DNA of 64,000 nt from Hymenobacter sp. 15J16-1T3B. GTDB taxonomy: Bacteria > Bacteroidota > Bacteroidia > Cytophagales > Hymenobacteraceae. Under the pieces are notes generated by a model. That model made no database searches, was not told where the DNA came from, and worked only from the letters and a program-made list of their open reading frames with translations. Where the stretch lies: positions 62,001 through 126,000 of the forward strand of contig NZ_JAJFAV010000010.1 in NCBI RefSeq assembly GCF_020711235.1. The letters run 5' to 3'. Below, in pieces: positions 8,637-17,415 of the stretch. A program made the translations under genes and the position numbers. How positions within the stretch are numbered: position 1 is the first letter of the stretch; every line of letters starts with the position of its first letter.

Positions 8637-10970
8637 TCACGCTACGCCCAGCAGCTCGCGCAGCACCGGCAGCACCCGGTGCGCCCGTTCCAGGTCCAGG
8701 TCGACGAGCTGAGTGGCCGGGCCGGCGCCGGGGCCGCTGACGGCCAGGGCCAGCACCTGCTGCCGCTCGGGCTGGCTGAAGTCGGCGAAGGCGCGGCGCA
8801 GCAGGGGCACGGTTTCCTGGAACGCTTCTTCCGCCAGGCCCGCCAGCCACGCATCGAGCAGGTCGAAGAGCGTGCGGTTGTGGATGAGCAGCAGGCCCGA
8901 GCCGCGCAGGAAGCCTTCGATCCAGGCGGTGGCGTAGGCGGTGGGCTGGGCGGGGGCCAGCGCCAGGCCGAGCAGGCGGGCGGTATCGTCGGCGGGTAGT
9001 TGCTGGGCGTCGAAGAGCAAGCGGGCGGCGACTCCGGCCAGCAGACCGCTGCTGGTCGGCTGCCGGGCCACGGCCTGCAGGGCGGCGTACCAGTCGGCGT
9101 GCTGGCTGTCGTCGGGCAGCAGGCGCACGGCCTGGTGGGCGGCTTCCAGGCTATCGAGCAAGGCGCGGGCCGCGTCGACGTCGAGGCCGGTGGTGGCCAG
9201 CGGCAGCGAGATGCAGAGGCGCGGCACGAGGTGGTGCACCACCTGCGCCACCTGCCCGGCTTCGGTGCGGCGCACGTTGCCGTAGCGCAGCACCTGCACC
9301 AGCGGAGGCAGGGCCGCGAGCAGGTGGGCCACGTCGCGGGTGCCGGCGCTGATGGTTTCGAGCCGGGCCACCAGCGCGGGCAGGGCGGGGGCGAGGTCGG
9401 CGCGCAGGGCTTCTTCCAGCAGCTGGCTGATCTGGCCCAGGTCCTGGGCCTCCTGGGCGCGGTGCCCGGCGGCGGCGCTGGCGGCCGCAAGGATGGTATT
9501 GCCCCAGCGCCCGGCTTCGAGCACGGCCAGTACCAATTCGGGCCGCCACTGCAGCTCCCACACTTCGTGGAAGGTGCCGCTCTTGCCCGACACCCGCTGC
9601 GGCCGGCCCCAGCGCACCCCGAGCAGCTGCAGGCGGTGCAGCAGGTGGCTGCGGCCCAGGTCGGTGTCCTTGCGCAGGTCCAAGGTCAGGGTTTTCTGGG
9701 TGGCTTCGGGTTTGAGGCGCAGGGCCTTCTGCTGCTGCGCCAAGTCCTGCTGCAGGGGCGAGGCCGGCAGTTCTTCCGGCACCTCGCCCAGCTTCTCGCC
9801 GATGACGAGCTGCTGGTGCACCAGGTCCAGGGCTTCGGCATAGCCGCCCCCGAAAATGCTCACCGCCGCTTCCTGCAGCTCCTCGATGCCCGGCAGGGCC
9901 AACCCGCGCACGGCCGCCAGCGCCTCCGCCAGCCGCACTCCTTCGATGGCATGGGCCGAGGAAGCGTCAATCTGCGCCGCCCGCAGCAAGTGCGCCGCCC
10001 GCACCATCCAGTGCGTCACCACCGTGGCGTGGGGCTGCTCGAACAGCAGCTCGTACCAAGCCGGCGACAACACGCCCGCCCCGTAGCCCGACTGCCGGGC
10101 CAGCCGCTCGTAGGTCCAGGGCACCCAGGTGGCTTCGGTCGTGACCTTTTTCAGCCCCTTCAGCCGGGCCTTGTCGTCTTTGGCGTAGCCGGCCAGGCCC
10201 TCGATGCGCAGCACCGGCGCGTGCCAGGCCCCGCAGACCACCGCCGCGCGCTGGTAGCCCTGCTTCAGCGTGGCGCGCAGCGTTTCGCGCATGTAGGCCT
10301 CGCGCAGCAGGGTTTCCGCCGATTCGGGCTGGGCCAGCTCCTCGCGCAGGGCCGTCATCATCTGCAGCACCACCGCGAAGGCGTCGGCGTGGCCGGCCGA
10401 GTGCTCGATGCGCGCCTCCCACCACCGCTCCCCGTCGGCGTAGCCGTCGAGCTGGGCCAGGTGGCCAATGGGGTCGAGGCGCAGCGGGGCCTCGGCTCTC
10501 GGCCCGCCCTCGGCAGTAGCTGCGTCAGCGGGCTGGGTATTGGGAACGGGAAGGGCTTCAGTTTCCGCGGCCTGGGCGGCTTCGTCCGTTTCCTCCGCAG
10601 GCGCAGCGGTGTCGCCTGGCACATGCTCCACCGAGTCGGGCAGGGCGAAGCGCAGGGTCATGGGCAGGTCGAAGGCGCGCAGGTGGGCGCCGTGCTGCTG
10701 GCACCAGCGCACGGCCTGCCACTCGGGCGAGAAGTAGGCAAAGGGGAGGAACGTGGCCTGCTGGTGCTGCTTGGGGTTATAAACGAGCAGGGCCACCGGC
10801 GGCTGCAGGGCCGCGTTGGCTACTTCGGCCAGGGCCTTTTCGCCGTCGGCGGGGCACTCCAGCAGCACGATGTCGGGCTGGTACGCATCAAGCGCCTGCA
10901 GCAGCGAGGCGGTGCTTCCGGGGCCGTGGTGGCGGATGCCGTAGAGGCGCAGGTCGGTGGGCATACTCAA
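8637..10970 (-). CDS. DUF5682 family protein
   Basis: A large (about 777-aa) cytoplasmic protein of unknown biochemistry, recognised by the N-terminal signature YGIRHHGPGSTASLLQAL and by its neighbours. Members occur beside MoxR ATPases, VWA and SWIM proteins; E. coli YehM is the counterpart I recall. An acidic Ala/Pro-rich stretch near residues 115-165 (EETDEAAQAAE) looks like a flexible linker. The start could be ATG 10970 (overlapping the upstream stop as ATGA) or ATG 10964 (MPTDLRLYG). The 4-base overlap with the upstream propeller-like gene implies translational coupling, although that gene is not a usual member of the cluster. Confidence 0.9.
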   Translation of the reverse strand: MSMPTDLRLYGIRHHGPGSTASLLQALDAYQPDIVLLECPADGEKALAEVANAALQPPVALLVYNPKQHQQATFLPFAYFSPEWQAVRWCQQHGAHLRAFDLPMTLRFALPDSVEHVPGDTAAPAEETDEAAQAAETEALPVPNTQPADAATAEGGPRAEAPLRLDPIGHLAQLDGYADGERWWEARIEHSAGHADAFAVVLQMMTALREELAQPESAETLLREAYMRETLRATLKQGYQRAAVVCGAWHAPVLRIEGLAGYAKDDKARLKGLKKVTTEATWVPWTYERLARQSGYGAGVLSPAWYELLFEQPHATVVTHWMVRAAHLLRAAQIDASSAHAIEGVRLAEALAAVRGLALPGIEELQEAAVSIFGGGYAEALDLVHQQLVIGEKLGEVPEELPASPLQQDLAQQQKALRLKPEATQKTLTLDLRKDTDLGRSHLLHRLQLLGVRWGRPQRVSGKSGTFHEVWELQWRPELVLAVLEAGRWGNTILAAASAAAGHRAQEAQDLGQISQLLEEALRADLAPALPALVARLETISAGTRDVAHLLAALPPLVQVLRYGNVRRTEAGQVAQVVHHLVPRLCISLPLATTGLDVDAARALLDSLEAAHQAVRLLPDDSQHADWYAALQAVARQPTSSGLLAGVAARLLFDAQQLPADDTARLLGLALAPAQPTAYATAWIEGFLRGSGLLLIHNRTLFDLLDAWLAGLAEEAFQETVPLLRRAFADFSQPERQQVLALAVSGPGAGPATQLVDLDLERAHRVLPVLRELLGVA

Positions 10971-12064
10971 TCAATCATCCGCAGGGCACGGCCGTCGAAT
11001 AGGCCAATGCCGTCGTTCTGAGAAAGGAAAACCAACGTGTTGTCGGCGGTAAAAGCTATTTTCAACACATTCATCGGAGAGCCAACCGCGTCACGCTGAC
11101 CGTTGGTCCAGTGCAACTTGGGCTGCACCACTTTTTCCCAATTCGCCAGCCTTGACAAATCGGACTGGGCGGGGCCGCGAAAAATGCCGTTCTGCGAGTA
11201 AAAATACAGGCATTGATTGGAGGCGTTAAAGGCACCGGGCCCGATGTATTCGCCGGATTTGACAAAGAACTTTCCGTCGGCAGAATCCCGTGCAGCTTCG
11301 CTCTGCAGAAGGAAACGAGCCTGCAAGTTGGTAAAGCCCACAATGCAGCCGCTCGCAGTGAAATGATGCAAGCCGCAGGTCAGATAGACAGTTGAATTTG
11401 CTTCGAATATGGATTTGATTGGGTTCAATTCGATGCGAAATTCGCCAAAGTCGGGAGCCAGGAACTGTTTCTCCTGGGTGTCGAAAACGAAGACGTTGCC
11501 ACCCCATTCGCCGTAGCCAAAGCCGACCCAGATGCGGTCGGCGCTGTCGATAAAATAAGCGGCCGGCTTACCCCAGGTCGACTGCAGGTTGATTTGGGAG
11601 TTGGGCGACTTTTTGGGGAAATACACTTTGCCCGAAGAAGCCGCCCCAATGCCCGCAGTTGTAATGGTAAACAGGTTGCCTTGTCTGTCACTCAGAATGC
11701 CAAACGCCGAATGGGCCGCCGTGCGGTTGATTTCCTGCTCTCGTTTGCCCACGTCTTCACCGTTAGGGAGCACCGATACCTTGGTGCCTTTGAGAAGAAT
11801 AACGTTGTTGTGGGTATCCTTCGAAAAGGCATCGGCCACCAAGTGCCGACTGTTATCAACCTGGTTGGGTTGGTCGAGGGCAATGATCTGAATGGCGCCA
11901 GAACTGGTAAGTCCCCAAACTTGGTTGCCTACCGTGAGGATATCCCGGTAGCCGTTGCTCGCCGGAGGATAGCGGTTGATGCTGACCGGACCGGCTGAGC
12001 TGGTCAAGGTCATGAGCAAACAAGCAACGAAGAGCCGAACAACAGACTTGACGTGCATAAGCAT
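10967..12064 (-). CDS. Secreted beta-propeller-like hypothetical protein, low GC
   Basis: A 365-aa protein with an N-terminal signal peptide (about residues 1-25, RLFVACLLMTLTSSAG). Repeated segments such as GILSDRQGNLFTIT and FIDSADRIWVGFGYGEWGG resemble two-component-regulator propeller blades, so a beta-propeller is likely; no catalytic residues are evident. It is not a known member of the MoxR-SWIM cluster, yet it lies between MoxR and DUF5682 on the same strand and its TGA overlaps the next ATG. Its GC content is visibly lower than both neighbours, and the overlap plus composition suggest insertion into an existing operon. Function unknown. Confidence 0.82.
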   Translation of the reverse strand: MLMHVKSVVRLFVACLLMTLTSSAGPVSINRYPPASNGYRDILTVGNQVWGLTSSGAIQIIALDQPNQVDNSRHLVADAFSKDTHNNVILLKGTKVSVLPNGEDVGKREQEINRTAAHSAFGILSDRQGNLFTITTAGIGAASSGKVYFPKKSPNSQINLQSTWGKPAAYFIDSADRIWVGFGYGEWGGNVFVFDTQEKQFLAPDFGEFRIELNPIKSIFEANSTVYLTCGLHHFTASGCIVGFTNLQARFLLQSEAARDSADGKFFVKSGEYIGPGAFNASNQCLYFYSQNGIFRGPAQSDLSRLANWEKVVQPKLHWTNGQRDAVGSPMNVLKIAFTADNTLVFLSQNDGIGLFDGRALRMID

Positions 12065-12140
12065 AGCTGTGCAGAGAGTGGGGTGATGCGTTTTTCGTTA
12101 TTTGATGCGGAAAGGCACCCGTTTACACACCCACTTCCTG

Positions 12141-13241
12141 CTACTCCACCACCTCCCGGCAGGCCCGGTACAGGTCCTTCCACCCGTCACGCTCCTTCAC
12201 CACGGTTTCCAGGTACTCCAGCCACACCACGCGGTCCTGCACCGGGTCTTTCACCACGGCACCGGTGAGGCCGGCGGCCAGGTCGGCGGCCTGCAGGGTG
12301 CCGTCGCCGAAGTAGGCGGCCAGGGCCAGGCCGCTGTTGAGCACCGATATGGCCTCGCCGGTGCTCAGCGTGCCGCTGGGGCTTTTGAGCTTGGTTTTGC
12401 CGTTCTCCGTCACGCCGGCGCGCAGCTCCCGGAACACCGTCACCAAGCGGCTGATCTGCTCCAGGGCGGCCGTGGTGGGCGGCAGCTGCAGGGCCCGACC
12501 GGTTTTCTCCACCCGCGACTGCACAATCTGCACTTCCTCGGCCACCGAAGTCGGCAGCGGCAGTACCACGGTGTTGAAGCGGCGGCGCAGGGCGCTGCTG
12601 AGCTCGTTCACGCCCTTGTCGCGGTCGTTGGCGGTGGCAATGACGTTGAAGCCGCGCGTGGCCTGCACCTCGGTGGCCAGCTCCGGCACCGGCAGCACTT
12701 TTTCGGAAAGGACGGTGATGAGCGTGTCCTGCACGTCGGCCGGGATGCGCGTCAGCTCCTCGATGCGCACCAAGGCCCCGTCCTGCATGCCTTTGAGCAG
12801 GGGCGAGGGCACCAGGGCCGCGGCCGAGGGGCCTTCGGCAATCAGGCGGGCGTAGTTCCAGGAGTAGCGAATGGCATCCTCCGAGGTGCCGGCCGTGCCC
12901 TGAATGAGCAGGTTCGAGTGCCCGCTGATGGCGGCCGTCAGGTGCTCCGACACCCAGCTTTTGGCCGTGCCAGGCACGCCGAGCAGGAGCAGGGCGCGGT
13001 CGGTGGCCAGGGTGGCCACGGCAATTTCCATCAGCCGCCGCTGCCCGATGTACTTGGGCTCGATCGAGACACCGTTGTCGAGGGTGCCGCCGAGCAGGTA
13101 CGTGACCACGGCCCAGGGGGAAAGCTGCCAGCCGGGGGGCTTGGGCCGGTCGTCGGCGGCGCGCAGGGCGGCCAGTTCTTCGGCGTACTGCACCTCGGCG
13201 TGGGGGCGCAGGATGTGGTCGGTAGGGGGCGTGGCAGGCAT
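12141..13241 (-). CDS. MoxR-type AAA+ ATPase
   Basis: A 366-aa AAA+ ATPase of the MoxR branch (E. coli YehL-like). Walker A is GVPGTAKS (residues 88-95), the Walker B region is ALVRIEEL (156-163; a glutamate stands where most MoxR proteins have the first acidic aspartate), sensor 1 is IATANDRD (N205), and ALRRRF around 218-222 supplies the arginine finger. Such ATPases remodel protein complexes together with VWA partners. Start ATG 13241 (MPATPPTDHIL) is chosen because the family-like sequence starts there; the frame is open to 13850 but overlaps the DUF5691 gene. It lies 80 bases downstream of DUF5691 on the same strand. Confidence 0.95.
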   Translation of the reverse strand: MPATPPTDHILRPHAEVQYAEELAALRAADDRPKPPGWQLSPWAVVTYLLGGTLDNGVSIEPKYIGQRRLMEIAVATLATDRALLLLGVPGTAKSWVSEHLTAAISGHSNLLIQGTAGTSEDAIRYSWNYARLIAEGPSAAALVPSPLLKGMQDGALVRIEELTRIPADVQDTLITVLSEKVLPVPELATEVQATRGFNVIATANDRDKGVNELSSALRRRFNTVVLPLPTSVAEEVQIVQSRVEKTGRALQLPPTTAALEQISRLVTVFRELRAGVTENGKTKLKSPSGTLSTGEAISVLNSGLALAAYFGDGTLQAADLAAGLTGAVVKDPVQDRVVWLEYLETVVKERDGWKDLYRACREVVE

Positions 13242-13321
13242 GGCGGAGAGGTAAGGGGAGGTAGCGTGGTAAAGCTGGAGGTTGAATCGGGGAGCTGGCA
13301 GCAGTTGATGGGCGGCGGGGC

Positions 13322-14862
13322 TTAGCTGTCTGGCCCCGGCGGCTCGGCGAGGGTACCGGCCAGCTGCTGGCGGAAATACAGCGCGTCGAGCAGCTGGTTG
13401 ATGGGTTGGTGCAGGGCGGTTTCGACCTCGCCCAGGGGCCCCAGGGCGTCGGCGCAAAGCGAGTACTGCTCGGGCGGCACGGCCAGCTGCATGTGGCGCA
13501 GCAACTGCAGGAGGCGGTAGTGAAACGCGTAGCGGGGGCCGGCGGCGCCGAGCGTGTGCTCGACGATGCGCACGGCCTGCGCGGTCAGGGCCGGGGGCCA
13601 GGGGCCGGGCAGGCCAAAGAGCAACGGTTCCCAGCGCGCTTCGGGCTGGGTGAGGCGCGGCTGAGGCGGCAGCTGCGCCAGCAGGATGTCGGCCAGCTCG
13701 GCCGGGCTGAGCAGCTCGGCCAGCGCGGCGGGCAGCAGGGGGGGCAGTTCGTCGCGCTCCAGCTGCAGGACGAGGTAGGCGCGGGCCCAATCGGCGGCGC
13801 GGTGCAGCTGCAGGGCGTGGCGCCAGGCCGTCAGCAGCAGGGCGGCCCACTCGCCGTCGGCGGCCAGGGCCAGCAGCCGCTGGGGCGTCTGGCCAAAATG
13901 CGCGGCCCAGCGCGCCGGCGGAATCAGGGCCAGCAGCTGCCCCAGCCAGGCAGCTTTTTCCCCGCCGAAGCGCGCATCCTTGGGCTCGATGCCGAGGGCT
14001 TGCCAGGCAGGGTCCCAGGTCTCGGGCAGGCTTACTTCGAGCCGGGCGGCGCCGAGCAGCGGTTTTTTCAGCGTCAGCCGCGGCGCCGCGTGCTGCCAGA
14101 GCTGCTCCACCAGGGCGTTGCCGGGCGTGCGCACCAGCAGACTGGCCGCTTGCTGGCGCACGTCCTTGCTTTTGGACGCCAGAGCGGCTCCAGCAGCGGA
14201 GCGTCGGCGGGACGCAGATGCCCGGCGAGGGTGCCGAGCAGGGCGACTTGCTGCTTGGCCGGCTCCTGGGGCAGGGCTTCGGCCAGCAGCGCGCGGGCGC
14301 GGTCTGGCGCGTGCTGCATCAGGCCCAGCAGCACGGCGCGGCGCTGGGCGGGCGTGCCGGTGGCCCATGTTTCGTCGTCGGGGGCGGTTGCCAGCAGCGG
14401 CGCCCAGGCCGGGTTCAGCCCCAGCAGCCAGCGGCCCCGCGCGCCCAGCACGGCCGCTGCGGTTTCGCGCAGCTCGGGGCGGCCGTGGGCGTAGTCGAGC
14501 AGCGAGACGAGCAAGCGGTGCGGCACGCGGCGGCCGTGGGCGACCAGTTGGCGCAAGTAATCGGGCAACACCTCGGCGTGGTGGCCGCCGAGCAGTTGGC
14601 GCAGCAGCTCCTGACCTTGGGGGCCGAGCGTGGGCTGGGTTTCGGGTCCGGCGGCAGCAGGAGCAGTGTCCGCGGCGGCCAGGGCTTGGTAGCCGGCGCG
14701 CCGCAGTAGGGCCAGCGCGCCGGCGGTGCGCAGCACCCGGGCTTCGGCGGGCGCGTCAGCCGGGGCCGGCAGCTCGGGTAGGGCGGGCAGCGCGGCCCCG
14801 CTCTGGCGGGTGCCGAGCAAGGCCACCTGCAGTAGCTGGGGCCAGTCGGTGGCAGGGTTCAT
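13322..14862 (-). pseudogene. DUF5691 family protein, reading frame broken by a one-base frameshift
   Basis: The N-terminal part starts at ATG 14862 (MNPATDWPQLLQVALLGT) and reads in frame to LLEPLW near 14179. The remainder, from SKSKDVRQQAASLLVR to the stop at 13322, is in the -1 frame. Restoring one base (for example GGG for GG after CTCT, read on the minus strand) gives 513 continuous residues, the expected shape of this helical-repeat family. The start overlaps the SWIM gene stop as ATGA, so the two are translationally coupled. No classical X-XXY-YYZ slippery heptamer is present at the junction, so a real mutation or an assembly error is more likely than programmed frameshifting. Biochemical role unknown; found with SWIM, MoxR, DUF5682 and VWA genes. 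Confidence 0.85.
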
Positions 14863-16214
14863 AGCGCGGGAGTGGTAGCGGCGGGGGCCGGGGCGCCGGT
14901 GTAGGTGATGGGCAGCAGTGCGCGGCCGTCCCACTCGCCAAATACGTTGATGGGGTAGCCGCCGCTGACGGCCAGCAATTCCCACCCCAGCTCGCTGCTG
15001 GGGTGCAGCGGCAACTCCTGGCCGCTATCGGCGTGGCGCAGGTGCACGCCGCCCGCCGCGGTCCGCACGGGCACCACCTCGGTCAGCGTGGCGGGCCACT
15101 CGCGCAGCCAGGGGCGTTGGCCAAGGGCCGTGGCGTAGGCCTCGAGCACCGCGTTGGGCGCGCCGCCCGGGTCGAGAATGTCGTCGTGCAGGCCCTGAAA
15201 GGTCCAGTCGGCCGTGGGCACGGCGCGTAGGGGCAGGGCGCCGGGGTAAAAGGCCAGGCCGCCGCGGTACTGTCCTCCGGGCACCAGCGCCGTGGCGAAG
15301 GCCTGCCCGCCGAAGGCGTATTCCAGTACCAGCGCGTAGCGCCCGGTGCGCTGGCCCCACAGCCAGCTGCGGCGGGCCAGCAGCCGCTCTTCCTCGACGG
15401 TGACCTGGCCCAGCACCTGCCAGGTATCGGCCACGGCGGGCTGCCGCGCCAGCACGTCTTCCTTCTTCACGTTCACGCCCACTTGCTGCAGCACGTCGGC
15501 GCGCAGGGCCTCGGGCAGCTCGGCCAGGCGCCCGAAGGCGGCGGCCAGCAGGTATAATTCGCCGAGCCGGGCCAGCAGGCGGGCGGGCCAGTCGGCGCCT
15601 TGCTGGCGCAGCTCGGGCAGCTCCCGCAACGCCGCCGCCAACCCCGGGAGCTGGTCGTCGACGAGGCGGGCGGCCTGGTTTTCCCAGAAGCTGGCGGGCA
15701 ATTTTTCGGTCTGCGCCAGGCCCGCCCCAATCAGGTCGTGCAGCCAGCGCAGCAGTTCCGCGGCCCCGCGTTGCATGCGCTCCAGCCGAGCCGGCGCTAC
15801 CGCCACACCCGGCGCCGGTTCCGCCGCTGCCTCCGGGGCGGCCACCGGCTCGGCGGCCGGCGGCGCGGGGGCGGTTTTCTTGGCTTGCGCGTCGTGGCGC
15901 TTGTCGAGCCACTCCTGCAGCCAGGGCGGCGGGGTGGTGCCGGTCAGCAGTTGGGGCTGGCGGGCCAGCAGCAGCAGCAGCCCGGCGCCGTGCTTGCAGG
16001 GAAATACTCGGCTCGGGCAGGAACACTTAAAGGCCGGCTCGGTGAGGTCGATGCCGGTCTGGTAAGGTTTGGAACCGCTGCCCTGGCACTCCCCCCAGGC
16101 TGCCGTGTCGGTCCGGCCGAGGTGTTGCCACTTGGGCGGGCTAGCCAGCTCCAAGCCGCGCTTGAGCGTGCCGGCATCGGGAATGAGGGCGCGGGCCTGA
16201 TCTTCGGTCCACAT
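14859..16214 (-). CDS. SWIM zinc finger family protein
   Basis: A 451-aa cytoplasmic protein with a SWIM zinc finger: C64-x-C66-x6-C73-x-H75 (CSCPSRVFPCKH), a motif that binds nucleic acid or protein. An Ala/Pro-rich linker (about residues 120-150) leads to a long C-terminal domain (for example WLWGQRTGRYALVLEYAFGG) seen in this family. It is the first gene of the system in transcription order and resembles E. coli YehQ. Its TGA overlaps the ATG of DUF5691 by the ATGA arrangement. Confidence 0.93.
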   Translation of the reverse strand: MWTEDQARALIPDAGTLKRGLELASPPKWQHLGRTDTAAWGECQGSGSKPYQTGIDLTEPAFKCSCPSRVFPCKHGAGLLLLLARQPQLLTGTTPPPWLQEWLDKRHDAQAKKTAPAPPAAEPVAAPEAAAEPAPGVAVAPARLERMQRGAAELLRWLHDLIGAGLAQTEKLPASFWENQAARLVDDQLPGLAAALRELPELRQQGADWPARLLARLGELYLLAAAFGRLAELPEALRADVLQQVGVNVKKEDVLARQPAVADTWQVLGQVTVEEERLLARRSWLWGQRTGRYALVLEYAFGGQAFATALVPGGQYRGGLAFYPGALPLRAVPTADWTFQGLHDDILDPGGAPNAVLEAYATALGQRPWLREWPATLTEVVPVRTAAGGVHLRHADSGQELPLHPSSELGWELLAVSGGYPINVFGEWDGRALLPITYTGAPAPAATTPAL

Positions 16215-16291
16215 AACTGCGAGTAACTAGATACGCCGCGGCCAAGGCCGCCGCCGGCAAGTTAGGACGCGGCGGCCGCCCGCCGCGTCGC

Positions 16292-16651
16292 CTAGCCCGA
16301 AAACTCCTGCCCGCACTGCTGGCAGCGGTAGAGCGTGGTGCCGGCGTAGAACAGGCGCTTGTACCAGGGCCGGTCGGTGGCCGGGGCGGGCCAGGCGTGG
16401 TAGGAGCCGCAGTAGGGGCAGCGCACGGCGGCGCGCTCGGTGCGGCGCTGCTCGAATTCCTCCACGATGGATTGGGCCGCGGCCACGTCTTCCTCCTCGA
16501 TGAGCAGGCGGAAGTACAGTCCGTCGCCAAAAGGCAGGGTGGCCGGGCCGTAGTTTTTCACCAAGCTCACAATGCCGGCCTCGTCGTGCAGGCGGTGGTA
16601 GAGGCCCACGGCCTCGGCATAAGTCAGGTATTCGGCGGCCACGACGAGCAT
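16292..16651 (-). CDS. DUF2007-like protein with C-terminal zinc ribbon
   Basis: A 119-aa cytoplasmic protein. The first 70 residues (YLTYAEAVGLYHRLHDEAGI, later LYFRLLIEEEDVAAAQSIVE) look like the DUF2007 ferredoxin-like signal-transducer fold, and the C-terminus is a zinc ribbon with two CxxC pairs (CPYCGS, CQQCGQ). Role unknown. The promoter box TACCTTTG ends five bases before the ATG, so the transcript is predicted to begin at or within a base of the start codon. Confidence 0.8.
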   Translation of the reverse strand: MLVVAAEYLTYAEAVGLYHRLHDEAGIVSLVKNYGPATLPFGDGLYFRLLIEEEDVAAAQSIVEEFEQRRTERAAVRCPYCGSYHAWPAPATDRPWYKRLFYAGTTLYRCQQCGQEFSG

Positions 16652-16656
16652 CCCCG

Positions 16657-16664
16657 CAAAGGTA
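16657..16664 (-). promoter_or_regulatory. Bacteroidota -7 promoter box TACCTTTG
   Basis: Exact match to TAnnTTTG on the minus strand, ending five bases before the start codon at 16651. No TTG is present at the usual -33 spacing. Predicts a leaderless transcript of the zinc-ribbon gene. Confidence 0.65.
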
Positions 16665-16780
16665 ACCGCCGGCGGGCCGGAAACGACGCGAAACAGCTAG
16701 TCCGTTGCGGGCGCAGCGGGCCACGAAGGGCAGCTGGCCGGCGCGCTTCGGCGCTACAGCCGCCCCAGCCCCCGGTGCGG

Positions 16781-17368
16781 TTAGCGGCGCTTGCCGCGGC
16801 GGGCGGCGCCGCTCAGTTGCCCGCGCAGCTTCAGCACGTAGGCCAGCAAGCCCAGGCTGAGCAGGGCCAGGCCCACGGCCAGCAGCTGGGGCGTGGTGCG
16901 GGTGCTTTCGGCTTCGCGCACGGCGGCTTCGGCCTCGCGCAGCTTTTTGTCGCGCTGCTTGTCGCGCAGCTCCAGGTTGGCAATCTGGTTTTCCAGGTCG
17001 TAGAACCGCTCCTTGGTAGACGTCTGGTCGGTTTGGGCCACGGTGGCCTGCTGCACGGCCTGCTGCTTTTCGGCCACGATGCTGGCCTGGCGGCGCAGCT
17101 CCCCGGCCTTGAGCGCCTGCACGATTTCCGAGTCCTTGCGGATGATGCCCTTCAGCGCGTCGATAACTTCCTGCAGGTCCTTTTTGGAGGGCTTGTTGGC
17201 CAAAAAGGCGTTGCGCTGGGCGCTGGCGGCTTCGTACTCGCGAATCAGCTGCTCCCGCTCCTGAATCAGGCGGGGCACCGCATCGTCGGCGGGGGCGGGA
17301 GGGGGCGTCTGGGCGAAGGTCGGCACGGCCAGCGTGGCGGCCAGCAGCAGGCAGAAGGGGTAGGTCAT
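16781..17368 (-). CDS. Secreted/membrane-anchored coiled-coil protein
   Basis: A 195-aa protein with an N-terminal signal peptide (MTYPFCLLLAATLAVPTFAQ), a long heptad-rich coiled coil (about residues 30-150, rich in E, K, Q and R), one transmembrane helix near the C-terminus (LLAVGLALLSLGLLAYVLKL) and a basic tail RRGKRR. It is probably periplasmic with the tail in the cytoplasm. I recognise no family. It lies just downstream of the MMPL exporter gene on the same strand but has its own promoter box. Confidence 0.8.
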   Translation of the reverse strand: MTYPFCLLLAATLAVPTFAQTPPPAPADDAVPRLIQEREQLIREYEAASAQRNAFLANKPSKKDLQEVIDALKGIIRKDSEIVQALKAGELRRQASIVAEKQQAVQQATVAQTDQTSTKERFYDLENQIANLELRDKQRDKKLREAEAAVREAESTRTTPQLLAVGLALLSLGLLAYVLKLRGQLSGAARRGKRR

Positions 17369-17375
17369 AGCTGGG

Positions 17376-17383
17376 CAAAAGTA
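17376..17383 (-). promoter_or_regulatory. Bacteroidota -7 promoter box TACTTTTG
   Basis: Exact TAnnTTTG match on the minus strand, seven bases before the ATG at 17368. Transcription would start two or three bases before the start codon. No -33 TTG seen. Confidence 0.6.
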
Positions 17384-17415
17384 CGGGCCGCCGCCGCAGG
17401 AGTTGGCCCCGGCCG

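Noticed and set aside
9000-11021. 673-aa plus-strand ORF opposite DUF5682
   Set aside because: Antisense shadow of DUF5682 in GC-rich DNA; no family features.
14162-14182. Programmed ribosomal frameshift in DUF5691
   Set aside because: No in-frame X-XXY-YYZ heptamer or convincing downstream structure is present; a base deletion or assembly error explains it more simply.
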